Assembly (NCBI GenBank): GCA_030540635.1
Contig: JAUNVW010000002.1
Location: 4,796-68,795 of the forward strand
Length of the DNA stretch: 64,000 nucleotides
Direction: 5' to 3'
From: Tissierellia bacterium
Lineage (GTDB): Bacteria; Bacillota; Clostridia; Tissierellales; Peptoniphilaceae
Shown here: positions 25,582-33,134 of the stretch, piece after piece
Layout of the letters: each line of letters opens with the position of its first letter
Position numbering within the stretch: the stretch's first letter is position 1
Program-made: the position numbers and the translations under genes
The notes under the pieces: model-generated
Told to the model about the DNA's origin: nothing
What the model saw: only the letters and a program-made list of their open reading frames with translations
Database searches by the model: none

Positions 25582-26370
25582 GTGAAAATACTACTGGATC
25601 CAGGCCATGGTCCTGGAAAAAAAGACAATCGAGGTTCACTAATTGGTAATGAAGGGGATAATAATTACGCTTTTTCCGTGGAGTTAAAAAAAGAATTGGA
25701 AAAATACGGTTTTCAAGTCGGCACGACGAGATTACAAAATAGGGAAAATCCTTCCTTAAAAGAACGGGGTCATATGGCAAAGAATTATGATTTATTCATT
25801 AGTCTCCACTCCAATGCTGGGCCACCATCGGCCCGGGGAATGGAGATCTATGGCGATATTAACAACAACAATCCTTCCTTAATGAGGGCCCTCATCGATG
25901 GCACTTGCCGTGAAATGGGTATTGTAAATCGTGGCATAAGGTATCGAACCAGGAAAGATGGTCGTTTTCATATCCAAGACCACAGCCCCGGTGGATCCAA
26001 TTACTACGGCGTTCTCTATCACAATCGGGCAAAAGTTGCCATGCTCGTGGAATTTGTATTCCATAGCAATTGGGAGGATTGCCAAATATATGTTCATCGA
26101 CGAAGTCAATTAGCAAAGGTTTTTGCTAAAATCCTAGCTGATTATTATAATAAGAAAGAGAAGTATATAATTTCCTGTTATATCACAGGCTATGAAAAAG
26201 CCCAGGAATATTCAAAAAAACTAGAATGTCCCCTTCTTCCCCATGATTATTACAATTATACAAAGGGAAGTTGGAAAGAGTTTAAGGATAAAAATTATAA
26301 AATCATTGCCATAGGCGGTGTCCGATCCAATCACTCTTCCTATTGCGATGAATTTATCCCGGGTAAATAG
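25582..26370 (+). CDS. N-acetylmuramoyl-L-alanine amidase, endolysin-like
   Basis: A 262-residue amidase_3 enzyme that cuts the bond between MurNAc and the peptide stem. The zinc ligands are visible as LDPGHG (first histidine), the glutamate in GNEGDNN and LHSNAG (second histidine). The catalytic glutamate is in LVEFVFHSN. A C-terminal domain of about 80 residues (from about 180) may bind the cell wall. It has neither a signal peptide nor a membrane anchor, an architecture typical of clostridial phage endolysins rather than housekeeping amidases. The start is GTG 25582 behind GGGGAGGTGATG. No phage genes flank it, so it may be domesticated. Confidence 0.87.
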   Translation: MKILLDPGHGPGKKDNRGSLIGNEGDNNYAFSVELKKELEKYGFQVGTTRLQNRENPSLKERGHMAKNYDLFISLHSNAGPPSARGMEIYGDINNNNPSLMRALIDGTCREMGIVNRGIRYRTRKDGRFHIQDHSPGGSNYYGVLYHNRAKVAMLVEFVFHSNWEDCQIYVHRRSQLAKVFAKILADYYNKKEKYIISCYITGYEKAQEYSKKLECPLLPHDYYNYTKGSWKEFKDKNYKIIAIGGVRSNHSSYCDEFIPGK

Positions 26371-26379
26371 GTGAGCATC

Positions 26380-27300
26380 ATGGATAATAAATGGAAGAAA
26401 TTTTTAGAAGAATTACCTTCTAGTCCCGGTGTTTATGAGTTTTATTCCAAGGAGAATCATTTGATCTATATTGGAAAAAGTAAAAATCTACGATCTCGAG
26501 TTCGTTCTTATTTTAATCCTTCCCAAAATTGGAAAAAAGCAAAACGTATGATTGACCATATCCACCGTATAAAAATAACCCCAACACATACCCATTTGGA
26601 AGCCCAATTACTGGAGCTTCATCGGATCTTTTACAAGAAGCCCCTTTTTAATCATCAAATGAAAAATGATCGGAGACTTTCCTATTTAAACTTTGATGAT
26701 GAACGATTGGTAATTACTACGTCAAAAGTCCCGGGAAAGCACCATATCGGTCCAATTACCACTTCTAGTAGGCTTTATGCTTTATTAGAAAATTTAGATA
26801 AAATCCAGCCAATTCGCAAAGATTATCAATTTGATTATCATGTGATCGGGGAGGGAATGGATAAAAATGAACGGATCCTTTCTTATGATCACTTAAAACA
26901 GATCTTAACGGATCCAGAGGAATTAACCCTTTTTCGCTTCACTTTAAAAGAAAAAATGAATCAGGCTTCCCGTGAATTAAATTTCGAGAAAGCCATTTTT
27001 TATCGCGATTTAAATACTCAATTACAAACTGTTCATAATTTTTTAATCCAAAGGGAGCTTTTCGCCAAAAAGGATTATGTCTTTTGCTATCCCCATAAAA
27101 TCATTTGGATTCACAAAGGCATAATGATGCACGGCATCCCCTATAAAAAGGATGTGCCTTTTGAGCATCAAATAGAGTCCCTTTGTTGTTTAACACCAAT
27201 TGAGGTAAAGGAAAAGATTTACAAATACCACCGTGATATTGTTTATCGTGAATTCGTAAATCTAAAGGACTCTTGTATAATTCCACTCAATAAGCAATAA
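26380..27300 (+). CDS. UvrC-like GIY-YIG nuclease, short form
   Basis: A 306-residue protein with an N-terminal GIY-YIG domain. It has SPGVYEF and LIYIGKSKNLRSRVRSYF (about 15-45), the arrangement seen in UvrC and Cho. A UVR-type helix pair (KMNQASRELNFEKAIFYRD) lies at about 195-215. The second, endonuclease V-like nuclease and the helix-hairpin-helix domains of UvrC are missing, so it resembles the Cho-type single-incision nuclease plus a UVR segment. ATG 26380 has AGGTGA seven bases ahead; GTG 26371 is the alternative. It follows the amidase directly and ends in a terminator. Confidence 0.83.
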   Translation: MDNKWKKFLEELPSSPGVYEFYSKENHLIYIGKSKNLRSRVRSYFNPSQNWKKAKRMIDHIHRIKITPTHTHLEAQLLELHRIFYKKPLFNHQMKNDRRLSYLNFDDERLVITTSKVPGKHHIGPITTSSRLYALLENLDKIQPIRKDYQFDYHVIGEGMDKNERILSYDHLKQILTDPEELTLFRFTLKEKMNQASRELNFEKAIFYRDLNTQLQTVHNFLIQRELFAKKDYVFCYPHKIIWIHKGIMMHGIPYKKDVPFEHQIESLCCLTPIEVKEKIYKYHRDIVYREFVNLKDSCIIPLNKQ

Positions 27301-27324
27301 AAACTGCCTTCGGGCAGTTTTTTA
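27300..27324 (+). terminator. Terminator facing both the GIY-YIG gene and the VOC gene
   Basis: Stem AAACTGCC / GGCAGTTT with tetraloop TTCG, A run before and T run after, between two converging genes. Confidence 0.92.
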
Positions 27325-27780
27325 TTTTTCCAAATACTCCATGGCTTCGAGAATAATACCATCGGGATCTTTGAAATAAATCGCTTTACTTTTTCCAAAG
27401 CCATTTTTTGTAAAATCAAAATCCTGGGGAAGGGAAAAGGTCATGATTCCTTGTTCTTCCAAATGGCGATGAAATGCCGTAATATCATCGACGGCAAAAC
27501 ATATCTCTGAAATGGAGGTTTGGAACAAATCACATTTTCTATGTTGAATTTCTCGATTCTCAAACATTAGTAATTCCACCGATGGTGAAATCTTCTTTGG
27601 ATCTCCATTTAAATAGGCCACATGGACTTTTATATTTTCCTCCTTGAAAAGGGCATCGGTTTCTGGGCCTTCCATAATCAATCGCCCTTCGTATTCTAAG
27701 CCTAAGATATCCCGATAAAACTCAATGGAACGGTCAATATCAGAGACTGTGATTCCCACATGAACAATTTCTTTTAACAT
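27322..27780 (-). CDS. VOC (glyoxalase/dioxygenase superfamily) protein
   Basis: A soluble 152-residue protein with two beta-alpha-beta modules. The first is HVGITVSDIDRSIEFYRDILGL with a metal-ligand histidine. The middle strand VELLMFE carries a glutamate, and the end DPDGIILEAMEY carries another. The usual second histidine position reads SEICFAVDD, so the metal site may lack one ligand. ATG 27780 fits AAAGGAAG eight bases ahead. It overlaps the GNAT gene by seven bases and shares its promoter. Substrate unknown. Confidence 0.85.
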   Translation of the reverse strand: MLKEIVHVGITVSDIDRSIEFYRDILGLEYEGRLIMEGPETDALFKEENIKVHVAYLNGDPKKISPSVELLMFENREIQHRKCDLFQTSISEICFAVDDITAFHRHLEEQGIMTFSLPQDFDFTKNGFGKSKAIYFKDPDGIILEAMEYLEK

Positions 27781-28550
27781 TTTTCCGACTTCCTTTCCCA
27801 ATAAAATGTAATATAACTTCCCACATCACAATATCCTAGGGCGTCATAGACATATTTTCCAAGTTCCGATGCTTGTAATATGACTTTTTTCGCGTGATGA
27901 TCCAATGCATAATTTGTCATCGTCGCGACAAGATCTTTCGCGAGGCCTTTTCCTCGATGGTCGGGATGGGTCCCAATATAATAAAGTCCCCAATAATCCG
28001 TTTTCGGATCTTGAGATAGGAATCCACTGGAGAGTACTTCTCCGGTATTTTCATCACGAATCAAAGCTAATTCTCCCTGATGAAGGATTTGTATTAATTT
28101 TTTCGATGTTTTTTCAGATAATTCAAAAGAAAGTCCAAGGACAACGGCGACTTCATCGATGATTTCATCATTGATTTCTGGAAATTCGACGGAGTATTTT
28201 ATATCGCGGTGAATTTTCTCCCCTCGTTCCATGGCCGGTCCACCGTTTTCATCTTTGATATAAAATCCTCGATTATACAATTCTTCCCGGTATTTTTCTT
28301 TTTGATCCATCGCCATACGAATGCGCCAATTTTTACGAGAATCTTTTTTCCAGATATCCAAGGCCCCATCGACAATGGATAGTCCATCAACGGTATTTGG
28401 TCCTAAAATTATCCCTCGCAAATGGCCATCATTTTCATCAACATCAAAATCATAGACAATGGAATCTTCTCTTTTATAATAAAAGGAGCCACTTCTTTTC
28501 ATTCGCTCCTCAATGGTTACAATTAATTGCCTTTCAATATTTGGATCCAT
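27774..28550 (-). CDS. GNAT family N-acetyltransferase
   Basis: A 258-residue protein. The C-terminal half carries the acetyl-CoA motif YYIGTHPDHRGKGLAKDLV (about 195-213) followed by the typical VILQASELG strand. The N-terminal half is a less conserved substrate-side domain. ATG 28550 has AAAGGAGG five bases ahead; an earlier ATG lacks a site. A promoter is at 28576-28605. Acceptor substrate cannot be told. Confidence 0.86.
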   Translation of the reverse strand: MDPNIERQLIVTIEERMKRSGSFYYKREDSIVYDFDVDENDGHLRGIILGPNTVDGLSIVDGALDIWKKDSRKNWRIRMAMDQKEKYREELYNRGFYIKDENGGPAMERGEKIHRDIKYSVEFPEINDEIIDEVAVVLGLSFELSEKTSKKLIQILHQGELALIRDENTGEVLSSGFLSQDPKTDYWGLYYIGTHPDHRGKGLAKDLVATMTNYALDHHAKKVILQASELGKYVYDALGYCDVGSYITFYWERKSEKC

Positions 28551-28575
28551 AAAAATCCCTCCTTTTGGTTTCATT

Positions 28576-28605
28576 ATTATAACAGATTAATCTTCCCTTT
28601 TACAA
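28576..28605 (-). promoter_or_regulatory. Promoter of the GNAT-VOC operon
   Basis: Minus strand TTGTAA (28600-28605), 18-base spacer, TATAAT (28576-28581). Confidence 0.6.
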
Positions 28606-28769
28606 GGACTAGGAATTTATATAATAATGAATAAGAATCGCCGATTCTTACTTCTTCCATCGCCTCCATCTAAATGCCTTTCATCGGATTTTCAGAAAAC
28701 TTTTCCCCTCTTTCTCTATTATCCTCGCTTTTCTATATAACTTCGCCTAGTTATTAAAGGGTGATAAAA

Positions 28770-28803
28770 GAAAAAAAGATCGCCGAAATGAGTTCGACGA
28801 TCC
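28770..28803 (-). terminator. Terminator of the encapsulin operon
   Basis: Ten-base stem (28778-28787 with 28793-28802, one mismatch), five-base loop, then a run of T on the minus strand. Confidence 0.85.
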
Positions 28804-28812
28804 TAAAATATT

Positions 28813-29598
28813 TTATTTAAATGCGACGATTTTATCTTCGTCGAGTACTCGAAATGCCAATGATTCTGTAATAAATAGACGTACATTTTCCACATCATCC
28901 GCTTGATATCCGATGGAATAGTCTTGTCCAATGGTCAATTCAAAATCTTCATCCCTTTCTGGGAATAATAATCCGCCCTCTAAATGATCTGTGCGGACAA
29001 TTTTACCACCGATTAATTCTTTCACCACATCAATTAAATATTTACCATCAAATACAATATTTAAACGATCATATAGCTCTTCCGATACGACAAGGGCATA
29101 GGGTTTTTCGCCATAGGCATCTTCCAATAATAAAGTGGCATCGGAAATATTTTTAAGGATTTCATTCCCCTCTTTTCCAAAGTCTAAAGTATTGGCAGCG
29201 ACTTCTTTCATGCCTTCAGATGCCGCTTTTTTATAGCCATTGTAAATTAAATCATCTTCAAATTGACATAACTTTTCAACGGCTTCTTCCAATGGATCAA
29301 GATCCAAATCTTTAGCACCACGTTCGATATTGTCCAGTTCCCATTTTGGTAATTCAAATTCCACACGGGCTTCAATTAAATTCCTTAATTTATAGGATCC
29401 CTTTTGTACATCGGAATCATCATCAAACAGAACAAGACGGCCTTCGTCCACGGAATTTTTTTCAAATCCATAGGGTCCTTGAACTTTTAAAACCCGTCTA
29501 CCTGTTAATTTTGCATTAATCACATCGACTGCTGCATCGTCAATTTCATTCCACGCTTCTTCGGTGATCGGTGCAATGGAGCGTTTTAATAAATCCAT
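28813..29598 (-). CDS. Encapsulin nanocompartment shell protein, family 1
   Basis: A 261-residue shell protein of the linocin/encapsulin family with the HK97 capsid fold. It assembles into a hollow cytoplasmic cage. The N-terminal helix MDLLKRSIAPITEEAW and the following VLKVQGPYGFEKNSVDEGRL are classic family 1 sequence and form the cargo-binding side of the shell. LRNLIEARVEFELPKWELD and the C-terminal FRVLDEDKIVAF are conserved too. The start ATG follows GAAAGGAAG. The ferritin cargo gene lies 17 bases upstream in the same operon, and a terminator follows. The length is usual for a T=1-type cage, but the assembly size is inferred. Confidence 0.95.
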   Translation of the reverse strand: MDLLKRSIAPITEEAWNEIDDAAVDVINAKLTGRRVLKVQGPYGFEKNSVDEGRLVLFDDDSDVQKGSYKLRNLIEARVEFELPKWELDNIERGAKDLDLDPLEEAVEKLCQFEDDLIYNGYKKAASEGMKEVAANTLDFGKEGNEILKNISDATLLLEDAYGEKPYALVVSEELYDRLNIVFDGKYLIDVVKELIGGKIVRTDHLEGGLLFPERDEDFELTIGQDYSIGYQADDVENVRLFITESLAFRVLDEDKIVAFK

Positions 29599-29615
29599 AA
29601 ATATCGACTTCCTTT

Positions 29616-29969
29616 CTAGTCTAATTGTCCAATTTTTAAATCTTGGGAGTCGCCAGGTGAATCGTCTTCTTCATCATCCCCATCTTCTAATTCCATGATG
29701 GGCTTTTCGGTGAAAAGATAGGTTCTCATTTGACTGTCCCAACCCTTTTGATTTCGTCGCAACCACTCTAAAAGCATCATTGCGTGTTCCATTTCTTCTT
29801 CTGCATTATGTTGCATAATATCGGCGACAGCTTTATCGTCGGATACGGCAACCCGTTGTGTATACCAGAACACGGCTTCAATTTCTTCAATTAGTGATTT
29901 AATCGCACGGACACGATCCCGATCCTTTTCTGACATTTCCTTTGCTGGTTCATGATAATCTTGAGCCAT
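29616..29969 (-). CDS. Encapsulated ferritin-like protein (EncFtn), encapsulin cargo
   Basis: A 117-residue ferroxidase whose annular oligomers oxidise iron inside the encapsulin cage. Metal-site residues by alignment with the known EncFtn family are E29 and E31 with W35-Y36 (EEIEAVFWYTQRV), then E59 and H62 in EEEMEHAMM. LEWLRRN and MRTYLFTEKPI follow. The tail is an acidic linker (about 95-107) and ends in DLKIGQLD, which matches the hydrophobic pattern of encapsulin cargo-loading peptides. GGAGGTAATAAAT precedes the ATG. Expression control by iron is plausible, but no clear Fur box was found. Confidence 0.94.
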   Translation of the reverse strand: MAQDYHEPAKEMSEKDRDRVRAIKSLIEEIEAVFWYTQRVAVSDDKAVADIMQHNAEEEMEHAMMLLEWLRRNQKGWDSQMRTYLFTEKPIMELEDGDDEEDDSPGDSQDLKIGQLD

Positions 29970-30052
29970 ATTTATTACCTCCTTGTTTTCTTTACGATTA
30001 TTTCTATTTCATTATAAGTTTTCCATTATTATGTATACCCTCAGATAAAAAT

Positions 30053-30088
30053 AATAAACAGGCAATTGTAAAAAAACGCCTGTTTATT
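30053..30088. terminator. Hairpin at the end of ribF
   Basis: Eleven-base stem AATAAACAGGC / GCCTGTTTATT with a 14-base A/T loop, overlapping the ribF stop. Likely terminator of the rimP-ribF operon. Confidence 0.6.
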
Positions 30089-30968
30089 TCCATGATTGTA
30101 AATCTTTATTTAATTGTTGAATTAAGGCTTCTTTGGATTTGAATTTAACGTTTTGCCGTAAATATTCTTTAAAAATAATTTTTATTTCCTTGCCATATAA
30201 ATCCCCGTGAAAATCCATTAAATAGGATTCAATTTTCAGTTCCTTTTCAAGAAAGGTTTTATTGGTTCCAATGCTGGTCATTGCCCGGTATTGTTTACCT
30301 TCAACAATACAAAGGGTTCTGTACACACCAGTGGAAGGGATATAGTAATTTGTTTCTAGATTTGCCGTTGGAAATCCCAAACTTCGACCCCTTCCCCTCC
30401 CATGGACAACTTTTCCCTTCATGGCATAATCCCTGCCCAAAAGAAGATTGGCAAAAAGGATATTACCTCCATCCAATGCTCGGCGAATATTTGTGGAACG
30501 GACCGGTATTCCACCCACTTTATATTCTTCCATGGTATGAAGTTTAAAATCAAAGGGAATCTGTAATTTTTTTAAATCATCCACCCTGGAGCTGGCATTT
30601 TTACCAAAACGATAATCTTCCCCGACAAATAAATCGACAAAATTCGTTTTTTTCTTTAGATAAGAAATAAATTCTTCACCTTTTTTTTGGCGAATTTCAT
30701 CGTCAAATTCTAATATAAAACATATATCCATGGCTTTACTGGCATTGATTTTGTCTTTTAGATCCGTAAGTATTGGTAAATCCGCATTCTTCAACGTGTT
30801 TTGGGTGTGTTGTGTGAATAATAAAATCGACGATGCCATGGATTTTTCCTTTGCCTTCTCGATGACTCGATTCATTAACTGTTGATGACCTCGATGCATT
30901 CCGTCGAAATTTCCTAAACAAATGGCTGTTTTTTTTCTACTATAATCGGTATTTAAATCTATGATCAT
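30084..30968 (-). CDS. ribF: Bifunctional riboflavin kinase / FAD synthetase
   Basis: Makes FMN and FAD from riboflavin in the cytoplasm; 294 residues. The N-terminal FAD synthetase domain has the nucleotidyl motif LGNFDGMHRGHQQL (about 18-31) and VPVRSTNIRRAL-type ending. The C-terminal kinase domain starts HGRGRGRSLGFPTANL (about 185-200). Last gene of the rimP operon, eight bases after truB. The start ATG follows AGGTGAATT. Confidence 0.94.
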   Translation of the reverse strand: MIIDLNTDYSRKKTAICLGNFDGMHRGHQQLMNRVIEKAKEKSMASSILLFTQHTQNTLKNADLPILTDLKDKINASKAMDICFILEFDDEIRQKKGEEFISYLKKKTNFVDLFVGEDYRFGKNASSRVDDLKKLQIPFDFKLHTMEEYKVGGIPVRSTNIRRALDGGNILFANLLLGRDYAMKGKVVHGRGRGRSLGFPTANLETNYYIPSTGVYRTLCIVEGKQYRAMTSIGTNKTFLEKELKIESYLMDFHGDLYGKEIKIIFKEYLRQNVKFKSKEALIQQLNKDLQSWK

Positions 30969-30975
30969 AATTCAC

Positions 30976-31845
30976 CTATAATAATCTCTTTTTCATTTTC
31001 AAATAACGCCGTTCTCGATCCCTGGTTTCCAAGATTCCAATAAATTGGTCCTGATGATACAAACGGTAATTTCCCACTTTCCCATCAAAGGGCAAAAAAC
31101 CTCCTTGACATAGTATTTTCGCTTTTTCCCCATCCATTTCAAGGGCTTCTAAATCCTGTAAAAATTCATCCATCGGATGGATCCAATCTTCGATATTTTT
31201 GATTGTTGAAACTTGTTTTAAAGAAATACTTTCTTCAATGGATAAGCCCGCGGTTTTCGTGCGGATTAAATGGGACAAATAGGCATAACTCCCCAGCTCT
31301 TTTCCAATATCATCGACTAATGTTCTAATATAGGTGCCTTTGGAACATTGGACTCGAAATACCACCCGATTTTTATATTGGCGAATTAATTCCATATCCC
31401 CGATTTGGACCCTTCGAGTTTTTCGTTGAATTTCTTCGCCTTTACGGGCATATTCATAGAGTTTTTTTCCTTTGACTTTTACCGCTGAATACATGGGAGG
31501 TATTTGTTCAATGGTCGTCGAAGAAATTTTTTGGAAGAATTCTTCCACTTCCTTCTTCTTTGGCCGATGGGCACTTTGATTGATTATTTCCCCGGAGGCA
31601 TCTTTCGTTGTCGTTTCTTGACCAAAAATCATCTCTCCAATATATTCTTTGTCTTTGTTTAGAATCACTTCACTGAGTTTCGTTCCCTGTCCCAGTAATA
31701 GGGGAAGAACTCCCGTTACATCGGGATCTAATGTGCCACCGTGGCCTATTTTTTTCATCCCTAGAATTTTACGAAGAATACAGACCACATCATTGGAAGT
31801 ATAGCCCTTCTCTTTGTAAATATTCAATACCCCATTATATTTCAT
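30976..31845 (-). CDS. truB: tRNA pseudouridine(55) synthase
   Basis: Makes pseudouridine 55 in the T-arm of tRNAs; 289 residues. NIYKEKGYTSNDVV at the start and GHGGTLDPDVTGVLPLLLG with the catalytic aspartate (about 35-53) are diagnostic. CSKGTYIRTLVDDIG is also conserved. It overlaps nrnA by 11 bases and has only a weak ribosome site, so translation is probably coupled. Confidence 0.95.
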   Translation of the reverse strand: MKYNGVLNIYKEKGYTSNDVVCILRKILGMKKIGHGGTLDPDVTGVLPLLLGQGTKLSEVILNKDKEYIGEMIFGQETTTKDASGEIINQSAHRPKKKEVEEFFQKISSTTIEQIPPMYSAVKVKGKKLYEYARKGEEIQRKTRRVQIGDMELIRQYKNRVVFRVQCSKGTYIRTLVDDIGKELGSYAYLSHLIRTKTAGLSIEESISLKQVSTIKNIEDWIHPMDEFLQDLEALEMDGEKAKILCQGGFLPFDGKVGNYRLYHQDQFIGILETRDRERRYLKMKKRLL

Positions 31846-32779
31846 GGCATTTCATTTCCATTAAAATTTTTTCTTCCACAGATTTACGATCGCCAGGGAT
31901 TTCACAGCCGGAAGCGAATTTATGGCCACCGCCTCCAAAGGCCTTTGCAATTTTACCCACATCTACTTTTTTGGAACGGAAGGAGATTTTAAAAAGATTG
32001 TCTTCTTTTTCTTTTAAAAGCACCGAAACCTCGACTTCTTTCGTATCTCGATATTCATTGACTAAGTCATCGATATCGGCCATTTCTAAGTTTTTATCCT
32101 CCACATCTTTATTCATGATATGGCTAATGGCAATTTTATTGTTTTCATAAAATCTTGTTTGGGATAAAATTTTAAAGGCTAATTTCCGACCGGCTAGGGA
32201 ATTGGATTGATAAATTTTTTCCATGACCATTTGTTTATTTGCCCCGTTTTTTATCAGTACCGCTCCACAATTTAATGTGTTTTCGTCGGCGGATTCATAT
32301 AAAAAGCGATTTGTATCGGTGATCAATCCGGTGAATAATAAAGTCGCCATTTCTCCATCCATGGGAAATTGTAAATCCCTAATGATTTCATAGACAATTT
32401 CACAAGTTGAGGATTTATCCGGCAATACATAATTAATATCTCCGTAATATTCGTTACTGCGATGATGGTCGATATTTAAAACGGTTGTCGCTTGATCCAT
32501 GATTTCATCAATCGGTCCTAATCGTTTCACATCGGCACAATCGACGGTAATCAAAAGATCCAAGGTCCCATTGATTTCATTGACGAACGAATCAATGAAA
32601 GGTAAAAATTGGTATTTCTCCGGTATTTTATCAAATTGGAGGGGATATACTTTTTTCCCGAGTTTCTCCATTAATCGCGCCATCGCCAAGAGCGATCCTA
32701 AATTGTCACAATCGGGGTTTAGATGGGAACAAATCCCGACTTTTTGTGCATTTAGGATCGCTTCTTTAATTTTATTCAT
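31835..32779 (-). CDS. nrnA: DHH-family phosphoesterase, nanoRNase/pAp phosphatase
   Basis: Degrades very short RNAs and pAp; cytoplasmic. The DHH domain has HLNPDCDNLGSLLAM, TVDCAD and the name-giving NIDHHRSN. The DHHA1 domain ends in GGGGHKFASGCEI. The first ATG of the frame is at 32794, but the family usually starts MNKIKEAI, which fits ATG 32779 (314 residues). Neither has a clear ribosome site, and both overlap the end of rbfA, indicating coupling. Confidence 0.92.
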   Translation of the reverse strand: MNKIKEAILNAQKVGICSHLNPDCDNLGSLLAMARLMEKLGKKVYPLQFDKIPEKYQFLPFIDSFVNEINGTLDLLITVDCADVKRLGPIDEIMDQATTVLNIDHHRSNEYYGDINYVLPDKSSTCEIVYEIIRDLQFPMDGEMATLLFTGLITDTNRFLYESADENTLNCGAVLIKNGANKQMVMEKIYQSNSLAGRKLAFKILSQTRFYENNKIAISHIMNKDVEDKNLEMADIDDLVNEYRDTKEVEVSVLLKEKEDNLFKISFRSKKVDVGKIAKAFGGGGHKFASGCEIPGDRKSVEEKILMEMKCHEI

Positions 32780-33125
32780 CGGATCGAATTTCATCGATTA
32801 GTTTTTCAATATGCATGCCCCGTTCTTGGGATTCATCAAGTTTAAAAATCAATTGGGGAATATGTCGAAGATCCACTTCTTCACCAATTAATTTCTTTAA
32901 ATAACCCCTGGCATTTTCAAATCCTTTTAAGGTTTCCTTCTTTTCTTCTTCATCGCCAATGATGGAGATATACACATAGGCGAAGGAAAGATCATTGGTC
33001 ACATCCACATCGGTGATGCCGGTTTTTAACGAATCGATGCGAGGATCCCGAAGTCCATGGTAAACAGCATTGGAGATTACTTTTTGTATTTCCATGGATA
33101 TTCTTTTTACTCTTTTTTCATTCAT
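32772..33125 (-). CDS. rbfA: Ribosome-binding factor A
   Basis: Assists late maturation of the small ribosomal subunit by binding 16S rRNA; 117 residues, the usual size. KRISMEIQKVISNAVYHGLRD and VDVTNDLSFAYVYIS are typical, as is LRHIPQLIFKLD near the end. It lies nine bases after infB in the rimP operon. Confidence 0.95.
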   Translation of the reverse strand: MNEKRVKRISMEIQKVISNAVYHGLRDPRIDSLKTGITDVDVTNDLSFAYVYISIIGDEEEKKETLKGFENARGYLKKLIGEEVDLRHIPQLIFKLDESQERGMHIEKLIDEIRSDE

Positions 33126-33134
33126 TTATCTCAC

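Noticed and set aside
29970-30083. A Fur or iron-box operator before the encapsulated ferritin
   Set aside because: AT-rich palindromic bits are present, but none matches the GATAATGATTATC-type consensus well enough.
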